Of a stretch of DNA of 64,000 nt, positions 19,930-29,399 are shown one piece after another (position 1 is the stretch's first letter; each line of letters starts with the position of its first letter). The notes beneath the pieces were generated by a model. That model saw only the letters and a program-made list of their open reading frames with translations, was not told where the DNA came from and made no database searches. Origin of the DNA: DASXVU01 sp963732855 (lineage in GTDB: Archaea; Thermoplasmatota; Thermoplasmata; Methanomassiliicoccales; UBA472); contig CAVTBB010000005.1 of the NCBI GenBank assembly GCA_963732855.1, forward strand, positions 434,001 to 498,000. The letters run 5' to 3'. The translations under genes were made by a program, and so were the position numbers.

Positions 19930-20080
19930 GGGTGTTTTTCACGGTCTCTGCCTTACTCATGGTTTCTACATGAGCTCTGTAGACTAAGACGTGCCTACAT
20001 TAATAGGTTACTATCGAGGGGATTCACCAATGGAATGGAAGCCACACATGCAGCCAGCCTATCCAATCGAATCTTCGTCC
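19930..20080. other. Intergenic region between the 23S promoters and sucD
   Basis: No convincing gene is seen. The only structure is a 6-bp inverted repeat (CTCATG/CATGAG) at 19956-19974, which might act in ending sucCD transcripts. Confidence 0.5.
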
Positions 20081-20962
20081 CTACCTGGATGATCTGATCG
20101 CGGTCGAGATCAGCTTAGGTATGACGGATATCCTAGTGGCCACGTCCACACCCGCCTCGCTCAGTCTCTTTACCTTATTCTCAGCTAATCCAGTACCACG
20201 AGAGATAATCGCCCCGGCGTGCCCCATCCGCTTTCCGGCGGGAGCGGTCATTCCGGCGACGAAGGATACGACCGGCAACGACATCTTATCCTGAATATAC
20301 TCGGCAGCCATCTCTTCCGCCGCGCCGCCGATCTCCCCGATCAGGACGATGCCCTTAACATTCTCCTCCATCTCGCACATCTTCAATGCCTCGACCATGC
20401 TGGTTCCTGTGACGGCATCGCCACCGATCCCAATGCACAGCGCTTGTCCGATACCCGAATCTGAGAGGGACTGGACGACCTCGTAGGTCAATGTCCCGCT
20501 CCGCGATACAACGCCTATGGGCCCGGGCATGAATATCGAATTAGGCATGATGCCGAGCTTGATCGTCCCGGGTATCGCGATTCCAGGTGAGTTCGGTCCA
20601 ATGAGCGTAGCACCCATCGACCGGGCGTACTGAGTAATGCGCACCGTATCAATTGGCGGGAGATGCTCGGTGACCATGACAAGCGTCTGGATACCTGCCT
20701 CCAACGCCTCAATGGCTGCCTCCCTGGCATGGGGTGCCGGGACGAATATTACCGAGACCTCAGCACGGAACCTCCTGACGCATTCGTGTACCGTTTCATA
20801 GACGGGAGTTCCATCGGCAAGCTGACCCGCCTTTCCCGGGGAGACACCGGCTACGATATTTGTTCCGAACTGCTTCATGGCGACGGTGTGTATCCTTCCT
20901 TGATGCCCGGTTATGCCTTGGATGATCACTGGGACTCCCTTGCGCAATAGCCGCTCGTTCAT
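20081..20962 (-). CDS. sucD: Succinate--CoA ligase, alpha subunit
   Basis: This 293-residue subunit binds CoA and carries the phosphohistidine; with SucC it interconverts succinyl-CoA and succinate with NTP. The CoA-binding fold starts at VIIQGITGHQGRIH (about residues 12-25), and the active-site histidine lies in GHAGAIISRGTG (about 247-258). Length and both motifs are normal. Its start overlaps the sucC stop by four bases, so the subunits are translationally coupled. Confidence 0.96.
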   Translation of the reverse strand: MNERLLRKGVPVIIQGITGHQGRIHTVAMKQFGTNIVAGVSPGKAGQLADGTPVYETVHECVRRFRAEVSVIFVPAPHAREAAIEALEAGIQTLVMVTEHLPPIDTVRITQYARSMGATLIGPNSPGIAIPGTIKLGIMPNSIFMPGPIGVVSRSGTLTYEVVQSLSDSGIGQALCIGIGGDAVTGTSMVEALKMCEMEENVKGIVLIGEIGGAAEEMAAEYIQDKMSLPVVSFVAGMTAPAGKRMGHAGAIISRGTGLAENKVKRLSEAGVDVATRISVIPKLISTAIRSSR

Positions 20963-22092
20963 AGTGCCATCCCCTCCTTCAGCCTGAGGATGGCTGATTC
21001 AAGGTCCCTTTCGAACGGGATCGAAGCAGAGGCAAGCATTTCCTTGGCCTTGTCCTCGTTTACACCTCTCAACCTCACGACCATCGGGATGACCGCTCCA
21101 GATGAACCGACCGCCTTGATCACGCCCTCGGCAACTGTATCGCACCGGGTGATGCCACCGAAGATGCTGACCAACAGGGCTTTGGGACGTGGACCGAATG
21201 TATTACCTACGGCAAGCTCGAGCGCGGTAGCCACCTGTCCCGGGTCGTCGGTCCCGCCCAGGTCAACAAACAGCCCTCCATGCATCCCGTTCAGCTCAAG
21301 GAGGTCCAGCGTCGCCATGGTCAATCCGGCGCCGTTGGCAACAACCGCCACCTCTCCATCGAGCTGGACCAGATTGACGCCGGACAACTTTGCCACTTTT
21401 TCCAGCCTGGTCAAATCACGGCCGATCAGCTTTTCGAACTCGTGATGTCGGAACATTGCGTCGTCGTTCAGGATAACCTTGGCATCCGCCGCGACCATGT
21501 CGCCGTCCTCGGTGATCAGCAACGGATTCACCTCCACCAGGTCGCAGTCCTTCTCTATGTACAGGTTCCACAGTGATCTGATGACATTGCCCAGTTGTGC
21601 TTCCTGCGATTCAGGTATCCCAAGGAATTGAGACACTCCGCGGACCACATATTCATGTACGCCGATGAATGGTGACAGTCCCCAGACCACTATCTGAGCC
21701 GGCGGGACGTTCTCGATGTCGACCCCTCCCTGTAGGCTCACGATTAAAGAGGGCCCCCCGCGCCTGGGATCGATCGTGATGCCGAGGTAGATCTCCTTCT
21801 TGATCCTTATGACCATTTCTTCCAGCAGGACCGTGTTCACCGGGAGCCCTTTCACTTGGATATTGAATATCTTGCGAGCCTCCGATACCGCCTCGTCCTC
21901 TGTCATGGCGGTGACCACCCCCCCAGCCTTGCCTCTGCCTCCGGCAAGGATCTGGGCCTTGATCATAATCGGCATCTCCAAGTGGTACAGGCAGGACATG
22001 ATTTGGTCAGGGGAATTGCACGCTCGTCCATACGGTATCCTTATCCCGTACTGACGGAACAGTTCCTTGCCCTCGGTCTCGTATAGTCTCAT
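20959..22092 (-). CDS. sucC: Succinate--CoA ligase, beta subunit
   Basis: The beta subunit has an N-terminal ATP-grasp domain (AQILAGGRGKAGGV, about residues 46-59) and a C-terminal CoA-ligase domain with the phosphohistidine-interacting segment (LVSIFGGITRCD). The length of 377 residues is standard. I start it at ATG 22092 (MRLYETEGKELF), which fits the family start; a TTG three codons upstream is also open. A TATA-like element at 22120-22129 is about 30 bases upstream, so the mRNA may be leaderless. Confidence 0.95.
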   Translation of the reverse strand: MRLYETEGKELFRQYGIRIPYGRACNSPDQIMSCLYHLEMPIMIKAQILAGGRGKAGGVVTAMTEDEAVSEARKIFNIQVKGLPVNTVLLEEMVIRIKKEIYLGITIDPRRGGPSLIVSLQGGVDIENVPPAQIVVWGLSPFIGVHEYVVRGVSQFLGIPESQEAQLGNVIRSLWNLYIEKDCDLVEVNPLLITEDGDMVAADAKVILNDDAMFRHHEFEKLIGRDLTRLEKVAKLSGVNLVQLDGEVAVVANGAGLTMATLDLLELNGMHGGLFVDLGGTDDPGQVATALELAVGNTFGPRPKALLVSIFGGITRCDTVAEGVIKAVGSSGAVIPMVVRLRGVNEDKAKEMLASASIPFERDLESAILRLKEGMAL

Positions 22093-22119
22093 TGCTATCA
22101 AATATGAAAGCGACTGGAA

Positions 22120-22129
22120 GAGTATAACG
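22120..22129 (-). promoter_or_regulatory. TATA-like element of sucCD
   Basis: The minus-strand sequence CGTTATACT is placed about 30 bases upstream of ATG 22092. The region up to 22177 also carries the divergent MBL gene promoter. Confidence 0.4.
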
Positions 22130-22177
22130 ACTTTTCCTGCCAGGCGTGTTAACGGGCTATAGAAAATCCCTCAAAAG

Positions 22178-22187
22178 TATTTATAGA
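22178..22187 (+). promoter_or_regulatory. TATA box of the MBL-Sua5-map operon
   Basis: The sequence gtatttatag ends 22 bases before ATG 22209. It implies a leaderless mRNA and excludes the longer GTG-started frame at 22146, which overlaps the promoter. Confidence 0.6.
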
Positions 22188-22208
22188 GAGATTATCTTTC
22201 GAAATTTA

Positions 22209-22850
22209 ATGCCAATCCTGAGCATTGCTGGAATGGGTCCAGATTCGAACATCTTCCTAGTTTCGGGGGATGACCCATTCGTGGTCGACACGGGCACCGG
22301 GTCGAATCACGTCAAGATCATGGCGAAGTTACGCTCCCTATTGAAAGGGAAGCAACCAGATCGTATCATACTGACTCACCGGCATTACGATCACGTCGGC
22401 GGCGCATCCAAACTCTCCAGGGAATTGAAGGCCGAGGTCTTCATCCACGAGCTGGACGCAACCGTTGTGGAAAGCGCAGACCTGCGAGGGACCGCCGCGC
22501 ACTTCTATACGAGCAAGATGGAACCGGTAAAGACCACCCATCTAAAAGGTGGCGAGATATTCGAGACCGGAGACCACCGCTTTGAGGTGATCCATACTCC
22601 AGGGCATACGGCGGGGGGAATAAGTCTCTTTGACCGTAACAGCGGGGACCTGATCAGCGGCGATACTGTGTTCGTCGGCGGGGTCGGTCGATGGGATCTG
22701 GAAAGCGGAAACCATAAGGCGCTCGTAGCATCAGTCAAAAACCTTATTAGCCTGAATCCCAAGGCATTATATCCGGGACATGGCGAAAATGCAAGCACCG
22801 GTGCGGCATTGGTCGTCAAGGACGCACTGACATACCTAGGGGAGTTTTAA
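22209..22850 (+). CDS. MBL-fold metallo-hydrolase
   Basis: This 213-residue metallo-beta-lactamase-fold protein keeps the dinuclear metal motif THRHYDHVGG (HxHxDH, about residues 56-65), a later His in HTPGHTAGG, an Asp in ISGDTVF, and the C-terminal His in YPGHGE. The pattern is that of the glyoxalase II-like branch, but the substrate is unknown. It is the first gene of an apparent operon, with Sua5/TsaC starting on the next base after its stop and map overlapping that. Confidence 0.88.
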   Translation: MPILSIAGMGPDSNIFLVSGDDPFVVDTGTGSNHVKIMAKLRSLLKGKQPDRIILTHRHYDHVGGASKLSRELKAEVFIHELDATVVESADLRGTAAHFYTSKMEPVKTTHLKGGEIFETGDHRFEVIHTPGHTAGGISLFDRNSGDLISGDTVFVGGVGRWDLESGNHKALVASVKNLISLNPKALYPGHGENASTGAALVVKDALTYLGEF

Positions 22851-23492
22851 ATGGAAATCATCAAGGGCATCGACAAGGACGGAAAGGTATGCGAGATACA
22901 GGACGAAAGGTTCGAGATGGTGGTCTCGGAGCTCCGTTCCGGTCACCTGATCGTGTACCCTACGGAGACCATATACGGTCTCGGTGCCGATCCGTTCGAT
23001 GAACTGGCGGTCAAGCATGTCTTCAAGGCCAAGAAACGCCCTTACGACATGCCGCTCTCCATCGCCGTCAGCAACGCCCGGATGCTTGAGGAGCTGGCTT
23101 TTGTCGATGACCGGGCCCGCAGACTTATCGACATGTTCCTACCCGGACCGCTTACACTGCTGCTGCAGAAGAAGCCAGTGGTCCCCGATATGGTGTCGGC
23201 CGGTTCACCTGAGGTAGGAATAAGGATTCCGGACCATCCGTTCGCGCTCAGATTGATCAATGAGTTCGGGCCGATCATCTCGACCAGCGCAAACCTTCAC
23301 TCCAGACCGAACCCCATCACCTGCCAGAGTGCCGTCGATGACCTGGGCGAATCGGTCTCGATCTATGTAGATTGCGGGCCCAGCCCGATCGGCAGACCTT
23401 CCACCATAGTTCAACTTCTGGAAGGTGACGTTGAGGTCATCCGTCCAGGGGCTATCCCCATTGATAAGATAGAGGCTGTGCTACATGGATGA
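22851..23492 (+). CDS. L-threonylcarbamoyladenylate synthase (Sua5/YciO/YrdC family)
   Basis: This enzyme makes threonylcarbamoyl-AMP from threonine, bicarbonate and ATP, the first step of t6A37 tRNA modification. The 213-residue protein is the single YrdC domain, with the conserved YPTETIYGLGADP (about 33-45), KKRPYDMPLSIAVS (about 63-76) and STSANLHSRPNP (about 145-156). It lacks the extra C-terminal Sua5 domain. Its product is used by the KEOPS complex, of which a Pcc1-like subunit is encoded at 39573-39848. Confidence 0.93.
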   Translation: MEIIKGIDKDGKVCEIQDERFEMVVSELRSGHLIVYPTETIYGLGADPFDELAVKHVFKAKKRPYDMPLSIAVSNARMLEELAFVDDRARRLIDMFLPGPLTLLLQKKPVVPDMVSAGSPEVGIRIPDHPFALRLINEFGPIISTSANLHSRPNPITCQSAVDDLGESVSIYVDCGPSPIGRPSTIVQLLEGDVEVIRPGAIPIDKIEAVLHG

Positions 23493-24378
23493 GCATGCAT
23501 TGGACTGCATTAGGAAAGCTGGCCGCATCGCAGGCGAGGCACGCGAGCTCGGAGTGAGCCTGGTCGCGCCTAATGTGCCCTTGGTAAAGGTGGCCGAGGA
23601 AGTCGAGGCCTATATTCTCGAAAAGGGCGCCAAGTGGGCATTCCCGACCAACCTCAGCATCAACGACGTGGCGGCTCACTTTTCACCGAATCTGCACGAC
23701 GACATGCGTTTCTCCAACGGCGATGTGGTAAAGGTAGACGTCGGCGCCCATGTGGATGGATATATCGGTGACACCGCGGCCACGGTGGAGGTTGGCACGA
23801 AGAACTGGACCGACTTGATCATGGCCTCATCACGTGCCCTCACATTTGCTACCGAGATGATCGCAGATGGAACACCGGTCAATGCCATTGGAGGAGCGGT
23901 CGAGCGGAGCATCAAGGAATCAGGTTTCCGGCCAGTGGTCAACCTGAATGGCCACGAGATGAAACAATACAATCTGCACGCCGGACTTTCCATCCCTAAC
24001 TTTGATGACGGTACGACCACCAAGGTCCGGGACGGCATGATCATCGCGGTCGAGCCGTTCGCCACGAATGGCACCGGCCAGGTGGACAATGCCAAGTCAG
24101 GCAACATCTACCGGGTAATTAGAGACCGACAGCTCAAGGACGCAGACACCATGCGCCTGTTCGAACGCATCAGGACCGAGTTTAGCACCCTGCCTTTCTG
24201 CGAACGCTGGTGCCAGAAGCTGGACAAGGATGCGCCGCACCTGTTGAAGAACATGTTCCGGCATGGAGTTATAATGAGCTACCCGATGCTACGCGAGGTG
24301 AAGCACGGATTGGTGTCGCAAACGGAGCACACACTGGTGATCGTCAACAACCGGTGTGAGATAACCACCAAAGTGTGA
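23485..24378 (+). CDS. map: Methionine aminopeptidase, type II
   Basis: The enzyme removes initiator methionine from nascent proteins. The 297-residue pita-bread fold has all metal ligands in context: DVGAHVDGYIGDTAAT (two Asp), NGHEMKQYNLHAG (His), VEPFA (Glu) and QTEHTL (Glu). The helical insert typical of type II enzymes is present (about 190-260). The start overlaps the Sua5/TsaC stop by eight bases. Confidence 0.96.
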   Translation: MDEHALDCIRKAGRIAGEARELGVSLVAPNVPLVKVAEEVEAYILEKGAKWAFPTNLSINDVAAHFSPNLHDDMRFSNGDVVKVDVGAHVDGYIGDTAATVEVGTKNWTDLIMASSRALTFATEMIADGTPVNAIGGAVERSIKESGFRPVVNLNGHEMKQYNLHAGLSIPNFDDGTTTKVRDGMIIAVEPFATNGTGQVDNAKSGNIYRVIRDRQLKDADTMRLFERIRTEFSTLPFCERWCQKLDKDAPHLLKNMFRHGVIMSYPMLREVKHGLVSQTEHTLVIVNNRCEITTKV

Positions 24379-24455
24379 GTCCAGACAGAAGATTTTGGCG
24401 GTTTCTCTGCTCATAAGCTTTAATTAGCCCAGCGGTATTACGCAGAAACACTGAT

Positions 24456-24543
24456 GCGAGGGTAGCCAAGCCAGGTCAAAGGCGACAGACTCAAGATCTG
24501 TTCCTGCAGAGGTTCGCCGGTTCAAATCCGGCCCTTCGCACCA
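24456..24543 (+). tRNA. tRNA-Leu (anticodon CAA)
   Basis: A class II tRNA with a 7-bp acceptor stem (GCGAGGG/CCTTCGC with one G:U), an anticodon loop CTCAAGA giving CAA, a long variable arm, a T arm GCCGGTTCAAATCCGGC, discriminator A and encoded CCA. No intron is seen. A TATA-like ctttaattag stands at about 24417-24426. Confidence 0.95.
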
Positions 24544-24797
24544 TTATCCGTATCCAGGCAAGTATTTTTGATTCTAAACCCTTATGAGAGTGGCAAAAGG
24601 CTCGCTGTTTGACTGCCTCTTTGACGAGCCTACCGTTCCTTACGGATATCTCAAATGTAAGTAGTCTTGACAGGAAAAAAAGGTGCTGGCCTGCCGCACA
24701 CGATTGTACTATTTTAGACCCTCTATGTCCTAATAAGGATAATGTTTCCTATCTAGGCATGATACCTTAAATACAGAGTAAGTGGTTTTGTTCAACT
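24544..24797. other. Intergenic region with NfeD promoter
   Basis: No gene is seen. A TATA-like ccttaaatac at about 24766-24775 lies 22-32 bases before ATG 24798 and likely drives the NfeD-stomatin pair. Confidence 0.5.
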
Positions 24798-25298
24798 ATG
24801 GAATTGGGAGTGCTTTTCGGAATCGGGTTCATCGTACTAGGTACGTTCATGCTTCTGCTAGAGCTGCAGGCCCCGGGTACGTTCCTTATCGTTCCAGCCA
24901 CCGTGCTGATTGTACTGGGAGTGATCGGCATAGTAGTCCCTGATGCTTTATTCAGCTGGTGGGCACCGATCGCGGCAGTGGTAGTCCTAGTGCCGACCAC
25001 GTTGTTTACCATTAAAATGTATCAAAGGCTCTCCCCTCCAGGGCCGCCGGTGACAACAGTGGCGACCTCACTAGTGGGAATGAAGGGAATTGTCACCGTG
25101 GATGTGCATCCACATACCCTTAGGGGCAAAGTGGAGATCGAGCATGACACTTGGTCAGCAACGTCAGAGTCGATGATACCCATAGGAAGGCGCGTGTTGG
25201 TCGTAAAGAGCGAGGGAGTGCACGTTGTGGTAAAGGAGATCAGCGACGACCCGATAGGGGCGGGAACCGAAAGGCCCATAGAGAAGGACAATCAATAA
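24798..25298 (+). CDS. NfeD-like membrane protein
   Basis: The 166-residue protein has three hydrophobic segments (about 4-22, 27-48, 52-72) followed by a soluble C-terminal beta domain (about 88-150) with the sequence GMKGIVTVDVHPHTLRGKV and the ending GVHVVVKEI, as in the NfeD OB-fold. NfeD proteins partner with stomatin/SPFH proteins in membrane organisation, and here the stomatin gene follows after 20 bases. The protease domain of long NfeD forms is absent. Confidence 0.88.
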   Translation: MELGVLFGIGFIVLGTFMLLLELQAPGTFLIVPATVLIVLGVIGIVVPDALFSWWAPIAAVVVLVPTTLFTIKMYQRLSPPGPPVTTVATSLVGMKGIVTVDVHPHTLRGKVEIEHDTWSATSESMIPIGRRVLVVKSEGVHVVVKEISDDPIGAGTERPIEKDNQ

Positions 25299-25318
25299 AC
25301 GATAGGAGACAGAAAACG

Positions 25319-26446
25319 ATGGCAGACATTTCATTGGAGATAATTATCGGATTGCTAATCTTGGCGATTGTCGCGGTGATCGTCATAGTGACGAGCGGCG
25401 TGAAGATCGTTCAGCCTTACCAGCAGGCAGTATACATGAGGCTGGGAAGTTACGTTAGGATACTCGATCAGGGCATGAACTTCGTCACCCCGCTATTAAA
25501 TACGGTGGTGAAGCTCGACCTGAGGACCCATGTGCTGGATGTCCCGAGACAAGAGGTCATCACCAAGGACAACTCGCCGGTTAATGTGGACGCCGTCATT
25601 TATATCAAGGTCATTGACCCTAAGAAAGCTTTCTTTGAAGTTACAGACTACCGTGCGGCAACCATATACCTGGCCCAGACCACTTTGAGAAGCGTCATCG
25701 GAGACATGGAATTGGATGAGATATTGTCCAATAGGGAGAAGATCAACCTTCACCTAAGGGACAAGCTGGACGAGGCAACTGACAAGTGGGGTGTGAAAGT
25801 TGAGGCGGTCGAGATCCGTGAGGTCGACCCGGCACCGAAGGTCAAGCAGGCGATGGAAGAGCAGACCTCGGCAGAGAGGTTGAGACGTGCCGCAATCCTG
25901 AAGGCAGACGGTCAGAAGACCGCAGCGATCCTCAGTGCCGAAGGCGAGAAGAGAGCCAGGATCCTGCAGGCAGAAGGTCTCAGGCAAGCTAAAGTGCTTG
26001 AGGCAGAAGGCGAGCGTCTGGCAATCATCCTGAATGCCCAAGGAGAAGGGCAGAAACTGAGGATACTCAGCGTAGGAGCTGCGTCACTCGACTCGAAGGC
26101 ACTTACCGTTCTTTCATTGGATACCATGAAATCTGTCGGAAACGGCCAAGCCACCAAGATCATCATGCCATTCGAGGTCTCCAAACTGATGGAGACTGTT
26201 TCCGAATACCTCGGCGGCGGCACCAAGACACCTGAACGGTCCATATCCAACCGTGATGAGATAGAGAAGGCCGTTGGTAAGGTCGATGACATCCTCGGTC
26301 CGATACCGACCCAAGACGAGCTAAGAGCGGACTTTAAGAACATCGAAGACGCAGTCCAGAAAGATCGGATCGAGGCAGCAGAAGCGATTAGGGAAATGGA
26401 AAAGAAGAAGCGGGCGGCAATGATCGCACCTGATGGATCCGCCTGA
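25319..26446 (+). CDS. SPFH/Band 7 (stomatin-like) membrane protein
   Basis: The 375-residue protein has an N-terminal membrane segment (about 7-28), an SPFH domain (about 28-190, with YQQAVYMRLGSYVRILDQGMNFVTP split across the first strand), and a long Ala/Glu/Arg-rich coiled coil (about 180-245). It assembles into membrane-bound oligomers together with NfeD. ATG 25319 is chosen because of the GGAG eight bases upstream; the frame is open further upstream, but that region is NfeD coding sequence. Confidence 0.93.
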   Translation: MADISLEIIIGLLILAIVAVIVIVTSGVKIVQPYQQAVYMRLGSYVRILDQGMNFVTPLLNTVVKLDLRTHVLDVPRQEVITKDNSPVNVDAVIYIKVIDPKKAFFEVTDYRAATIYLAQTTLRSVIGDMELDEILSNREKINLHLRDKLDEATDKWGVKVEAVEIREVDPAPKVKQAMEEQTSAERLRRAAILKADGQKTAAILSAEGEKRARILQAEGLRQAKVLEAEGERLAIILNAQGEGQKLRILSVGAASLDSKALTVLSLDTMKSVGNGQATKIIMPFEVSKLMETVSEYLGGGTKTPERSISNRDEIEKAVGKVDDILGPIPTQDELRADFKNIEDAVQKDRIEAAEAIREMEKKKRAAMIAPDGSA

Positions 26447-26544
26447 TCCGAAACCCTTCAATCATTTTTTCTTACAGGCCAGCTCCGTCTGGCAACTTTT
26501 TACTTATTTTAATTTCCAAAGTGAGACTTTTTTCAACAGTCCCT

Positions 26545-26553
26545 TTTTTATAT
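26545..26553 (+). promoter_or_regulatory. TATA box of the CxxC protein gene
   Basis: The T-rich ttttttatatc lies about 75-80 bases before ATG 26627, giving an untranslated leader of about 50 bases that ends in a GGAATAGG ribosome-binding site. Confidence 0.45.
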
Positions 26554-26626
26554 CACGAGAAACATAGCAATTAATGACCTGCGCGACCAGCATCGTGTGG
26601 TTCATGAAAAGGAATAGGTAATCGTA

Positions 26627-26821
26627 ATGTACGGCGGAAAACCGAGAGGCGGTGGCTTTGGGGGACGGCCAAGACAGGAAGGACCCCGCGAGATGCATAA
26701 AGTGAAATGCTCCGACTGCGGAGCTGAGACCGAGGTCCCCTTCAAACCAACTGAGGGCAGGCCAGTATACTGCAGGGACTGTTATCAGAAGCACAAACCC
26801 GCCAGGAACGACAGGTTCTGA
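26627..26821 (+). CDS. CxxC-x17-CxxC zinc-binding small protein
   Basis: The 64-residue protein has a Gly/Arg-rich start and a single zinc module: CSDC and CRDC separated by exactly 17 residues, followed by YQKHKP. This is the CxxC-x17-CxxC domain common in archaea and some bacteria, of unknown role; the Gly/Arg-rich N-terminus suggests nucleic-acid binding. It has its own promoter and terminator. Confidence 0.85.
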   Translation: MYGGKPRGGGFGGRPRQEGPREMHKVKCSDCGAETEVPFKPTEGRPVYCRDCYQKHKPARNDRF

Positions 26822-26837
26822 ACCTGTCAATTCCTTT

Positions 26838-26845
26838 CTTTTTTT
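26838..26845 (+). terminator. T-run terminator after the CxxC gene
   Basis: An uninterrupted run of seven or eight T begins about 17 bases after the stop, as in archaeal oligo-T terminators. Confidence 0.55.
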
Positions 26846-26849
26846 ACTG

Positions 26850-27490
26850 ATTATTCGTCTTATTGCATTTTGTTGATATCGAGGGCATTATTTTTCGGCC
26901 TGACGACGCATCCGATTTTTGTAAGAAGCGTTAGCTGCGCGTTGCAAAATGGAAATCCCATTATATTCCACATGTCGACATGCCCCCTCACATGGCCCTG
27001 GATATAATAATGGAGTTATTCGGAAGGTTCCTTGTGAGGCACATAGACCGATCGTTTATCTGGTAAATGGTCGCGATGCTGTTGACAGCTATCTCGCTCC
27101 TGTAACCGGTCGGGGGTCGGGCAAACTTACTCCGATGCCCTAGCGACATCAACCCATCCGCAGAGCCCTGGATGCGACTATGGACGTACATCACCACTGA
27201 TTCGCAGGGCAACATAATAATTGCTAGCTCAACTCCTTCGGCTTCCCGATCACAGCTGGTGCCTATTTGACAGTGCACACCACAACCCGGGAACATCATC
27301 GGAAGGTTTTTCGATGTCTTTTATTGTGAAAATGAACCACGCGGGCGAGGGAGGTCACATTTTGCCCATTCAGCAGTGGTCAGAACAGGGAACTGGATTC
27401 TGCGGCAATTGGGGAAGAGGCAACCTTGAGAGAAAGAAGGAGTTGTCGAATTATCCGAGTAGCCATAGCCGAGGAGAGATAATTGAGAAG
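26850..27490. other. Long intergenic region, no gene identified
   Basis: About 640 bases without a convincing reading frame. The stretch 27080-27200 contains CCTGTAACCGG, reminiscent of archaeal SRP RNA, but the SRP helix-8 signature is absent, so no RNA is called. The end toward 27490 is the 3' flank of tRNA-Ala. Confidence 0.4.
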
Positions 27491-27564
27491 TGGACGGTGC
27501 GCGATTTGAACGCGCGGCCTCCTGCTTGCAAAGCAGGCGATCTTCCGGTCTGATCTAACCGCCC
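27491..27564 (-). tRNA. tRNA-Ala (anticodon TGC)
   Basis: On the minus strand: acceptor stem GGGCGGT/ACCGTCC with the G3:U70 pair that marks alanine tRNAs, anticodon loop TTTGCAA giving TGC, T arm GCGCGTTCAAATCGCGC and discriminator A. CCA is not encoded, unlike the other three tRNAs here. A TATA box (CTTATATATTC) is at about 27590-27600. Confidence 0.95.
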
Positions 27565-27686
27565 AATTAGGGGTCGTAAACGTCCTAGCGAATATATAAG
27601 TTTCTGAGTCCAGCAGAAGAACGAATGGTCTCCTCAACCACTTATAGGCCACGTCCGGACAGTTAAAGGGGGAAGAATTGGTGCGA

Positions 27687-29336
27687 TCACCTGCAGATCG
27701 CACCGTCGCTGGCGCCGCTGACCAGTTTCCTGTACTTTGCCAGCATCCCATCCGGATGGCGGTCGACGATCTGGACCTTCTCAAGGCGCATTTTGATCTC
27801 CTTGTCCGAGACGCCGACGAGCTCTAGCTTCCTGGCCGGAATGTCGATCAGGATACGGTCGCCATCGATGATCGCAGCGATTGGACCTTTGTCGAATGCC
27901 TCCGGGCAAACGTGACCGATGCACGGCCCTCGGGTGGCTCCAGAGAAACGGCCGTCGGTGATCAGTGCAACAGAATCGGACAGCCCCATTCCGGCGATCA
28001 TGCTGGTTGGTCCGAGCATCTCAGGCATTCCAGGCCCTCCTTTCGGTCCCTCGTACCTAATGACCACCACATCGCCCGGCACGACCTTCCTCTCCGAGAT
28101 GGCCTTGCTGACCTCGTCCTCGGAGTTGAAACATCTAGCTGTACCCTCGAAGCGCATCATCTTCTTGCTGACCGCGGCTTGCTTGACCACGGAGCCTTCC
28201 GGCGCCAAGTTGCCAAAGAGGATCGCGATCCCACCCTCCTTGTGGTAGGGCCTGTCGATGGGTCTGATGCATTCCTCATCAGTGATCCTCGCCTCGTCAG
28301 CTATCTCATGAACATTCTTGCCCGACACGGTTTCCTCATTGTAAAGGTGGTCCCGGAGACGCTTCATGATGGCCGGAACTCCGCCAGCATGATCAAAATC
28401 TCCCATGACATATTGGCCGCTAGGACGGATGCTGGTAAGATGTGGTATCTCTCTGGAGAACTCATCGAACATCTTCAAACTTATCTTGATGTCGAAATCC
28501 GCCGCAATCGCCGGCAGATGCAAGGCCGTGTTGGTCGAACCACCAATGGCCATGTCGACCCGAATGGCGTTCTTGAAAGAATCCTTTGTCACGATAGAAC
28601 GAGGCGTCTTGTTCGTCCGCGCCAGGTCAACGATCCTACGCCCAGACTCGCGGGCGATCTCCCTCTTCTTCTTGCTGTCAGCCATGGCCGTGCCGCAGCC
28701 GACTAGGGACAGGCCCAACGCCTCTGTGAGGCAGGCCATCGTGTTCGCCGTGAACAGACCGGCGCAGCTACCAGCCCCGGGGCAGGCGCAGCCTTCAATG
28801 TGTTCTACGCGTTCTTTGTCGGTTTTTCCAGCCTTGTACTCCCCTAGCGCCTCGAAGACGCTCTGGAGGTCTAATCGCTCTTTTCCCGACCCTCCATGCT
28901 CCATTGGACCACCTGTAACGATGATCGTTGGCAGGTCGCAGCGTCCAGATGCCATTAGCATGCCAGGCGTAATCTTATCGCAATTCGTTACGCCCACCCA
29001 GCCATCGAAGCAATGCGCTTTGACCATCAGTTCGACGCAATCGGAAACCGTCTCCCTCGAAGCCAAAGAATAACGCATGCCAGCGTGCCCCATCGCTATG
29101 CCATCGCATATCCCCGGAACCCCGAAAGTGAAAGGAACCCCTCCAGCCTCTATGATGCCCTGTCTTACCTCTTCAACGAGCTGGTTGAGATGTATGTGGC
29201 CAGGGATGATGTCGTTCTGAGAGTTCGCGATTCCGATGAATGGTTTCGAGAAGTCCGCTTCCGTCAGACCAACTGCCCTGAGGAGGCTCCGGCTGGGGGC
29301 CTTCTCGATACCTTTTGTGATAACATCGCTACGCAT
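27687..29336 (-). CDS. ilvD: Dihydroxy-acid dehydratase
   Basis: This Fe-S enzyme makes 2-oxo acids in branched-chain amino-acid synthesis. The 549-residue length is standard. Cluster cysteines are in GVTNCDKITPGMLMA (about residues 115-129) and CACPGAGSCAGLFTANTM (about 188-205), with the C-terminal GRFSGATRGPCIGHV. It is transcribed alone on the minus strand, upstream of tRNA-Ala. It belongs to the same pathway as acetolactate synthase, but the ThDP enzyme at 12777 is too far away and too divergent to assign to that pathway. Confidence 0.96.
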   Translation of the reverse strand: MRSDVITKGIEKAPSRSLLRAVGLTEADFSKPFIGIANSQNDIIPGHIHLNQLVEEVRQGIIEAGGVPFTFGVPGICDGIAMGHAGMRYSLASRETVSDCVELMVKAHCFDGWVGVTNCDKITPGMLMASGRCDLPTIIVTGGPMEHGGSGKERLDLQSVFEALGEYKAGKTDKERVEHIEGCACPGAGSCAGLFTANTMACLTEALGLSLVGCGTAMADSKKKREIARESGRRIVDLARTNKTPRSIVTKDSFKNAIRVDMAIGGSTNTALHLPAIAADFDIKISLKMFDEFSREIPHLTSIRPSGQYVMGDFDHAGGVPAIMKRLRDHLYNEETVSGKNVHEIADEARITDEECIRPIDRPYHKEGGIAILFGNLAPEGSVVKQAAVSKKMMRFEGTARCFNSEDEVSKAISERKVVPGDVVVIRYEGPKGGPGMPEMLGPTSMIAGMGLSDSVALITDGRFSGATRGPCIGHVCPEAFDKGPIAAIIDGDRILIDIPARKLELVGVSDKEIKMRLEKVQIVDRHPDGMLAKYRKLVSGASDGAICR

Positions 29337-29399
29337 GTAATCGCCAGCAGAGAATGCAAGAAGGAGTAGATAATGTGTTCACGTCGAGCTCCTTGCATA

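Noticed and set aside
25151..25318. N-terminal extension of the stomatin frame
   Set aside because: It lies inside NfeD coding sequence and the GGAG site fixes the start at 25319.
27080..27260. Possible SRP RNA (contains CCTGTAACCGG)
   Set aside because: The helix-8 signature (GGAAGGAAGCA type) is missing on both strands, and pairing does not extend as needed for an SRP RNA of about 300 bases.
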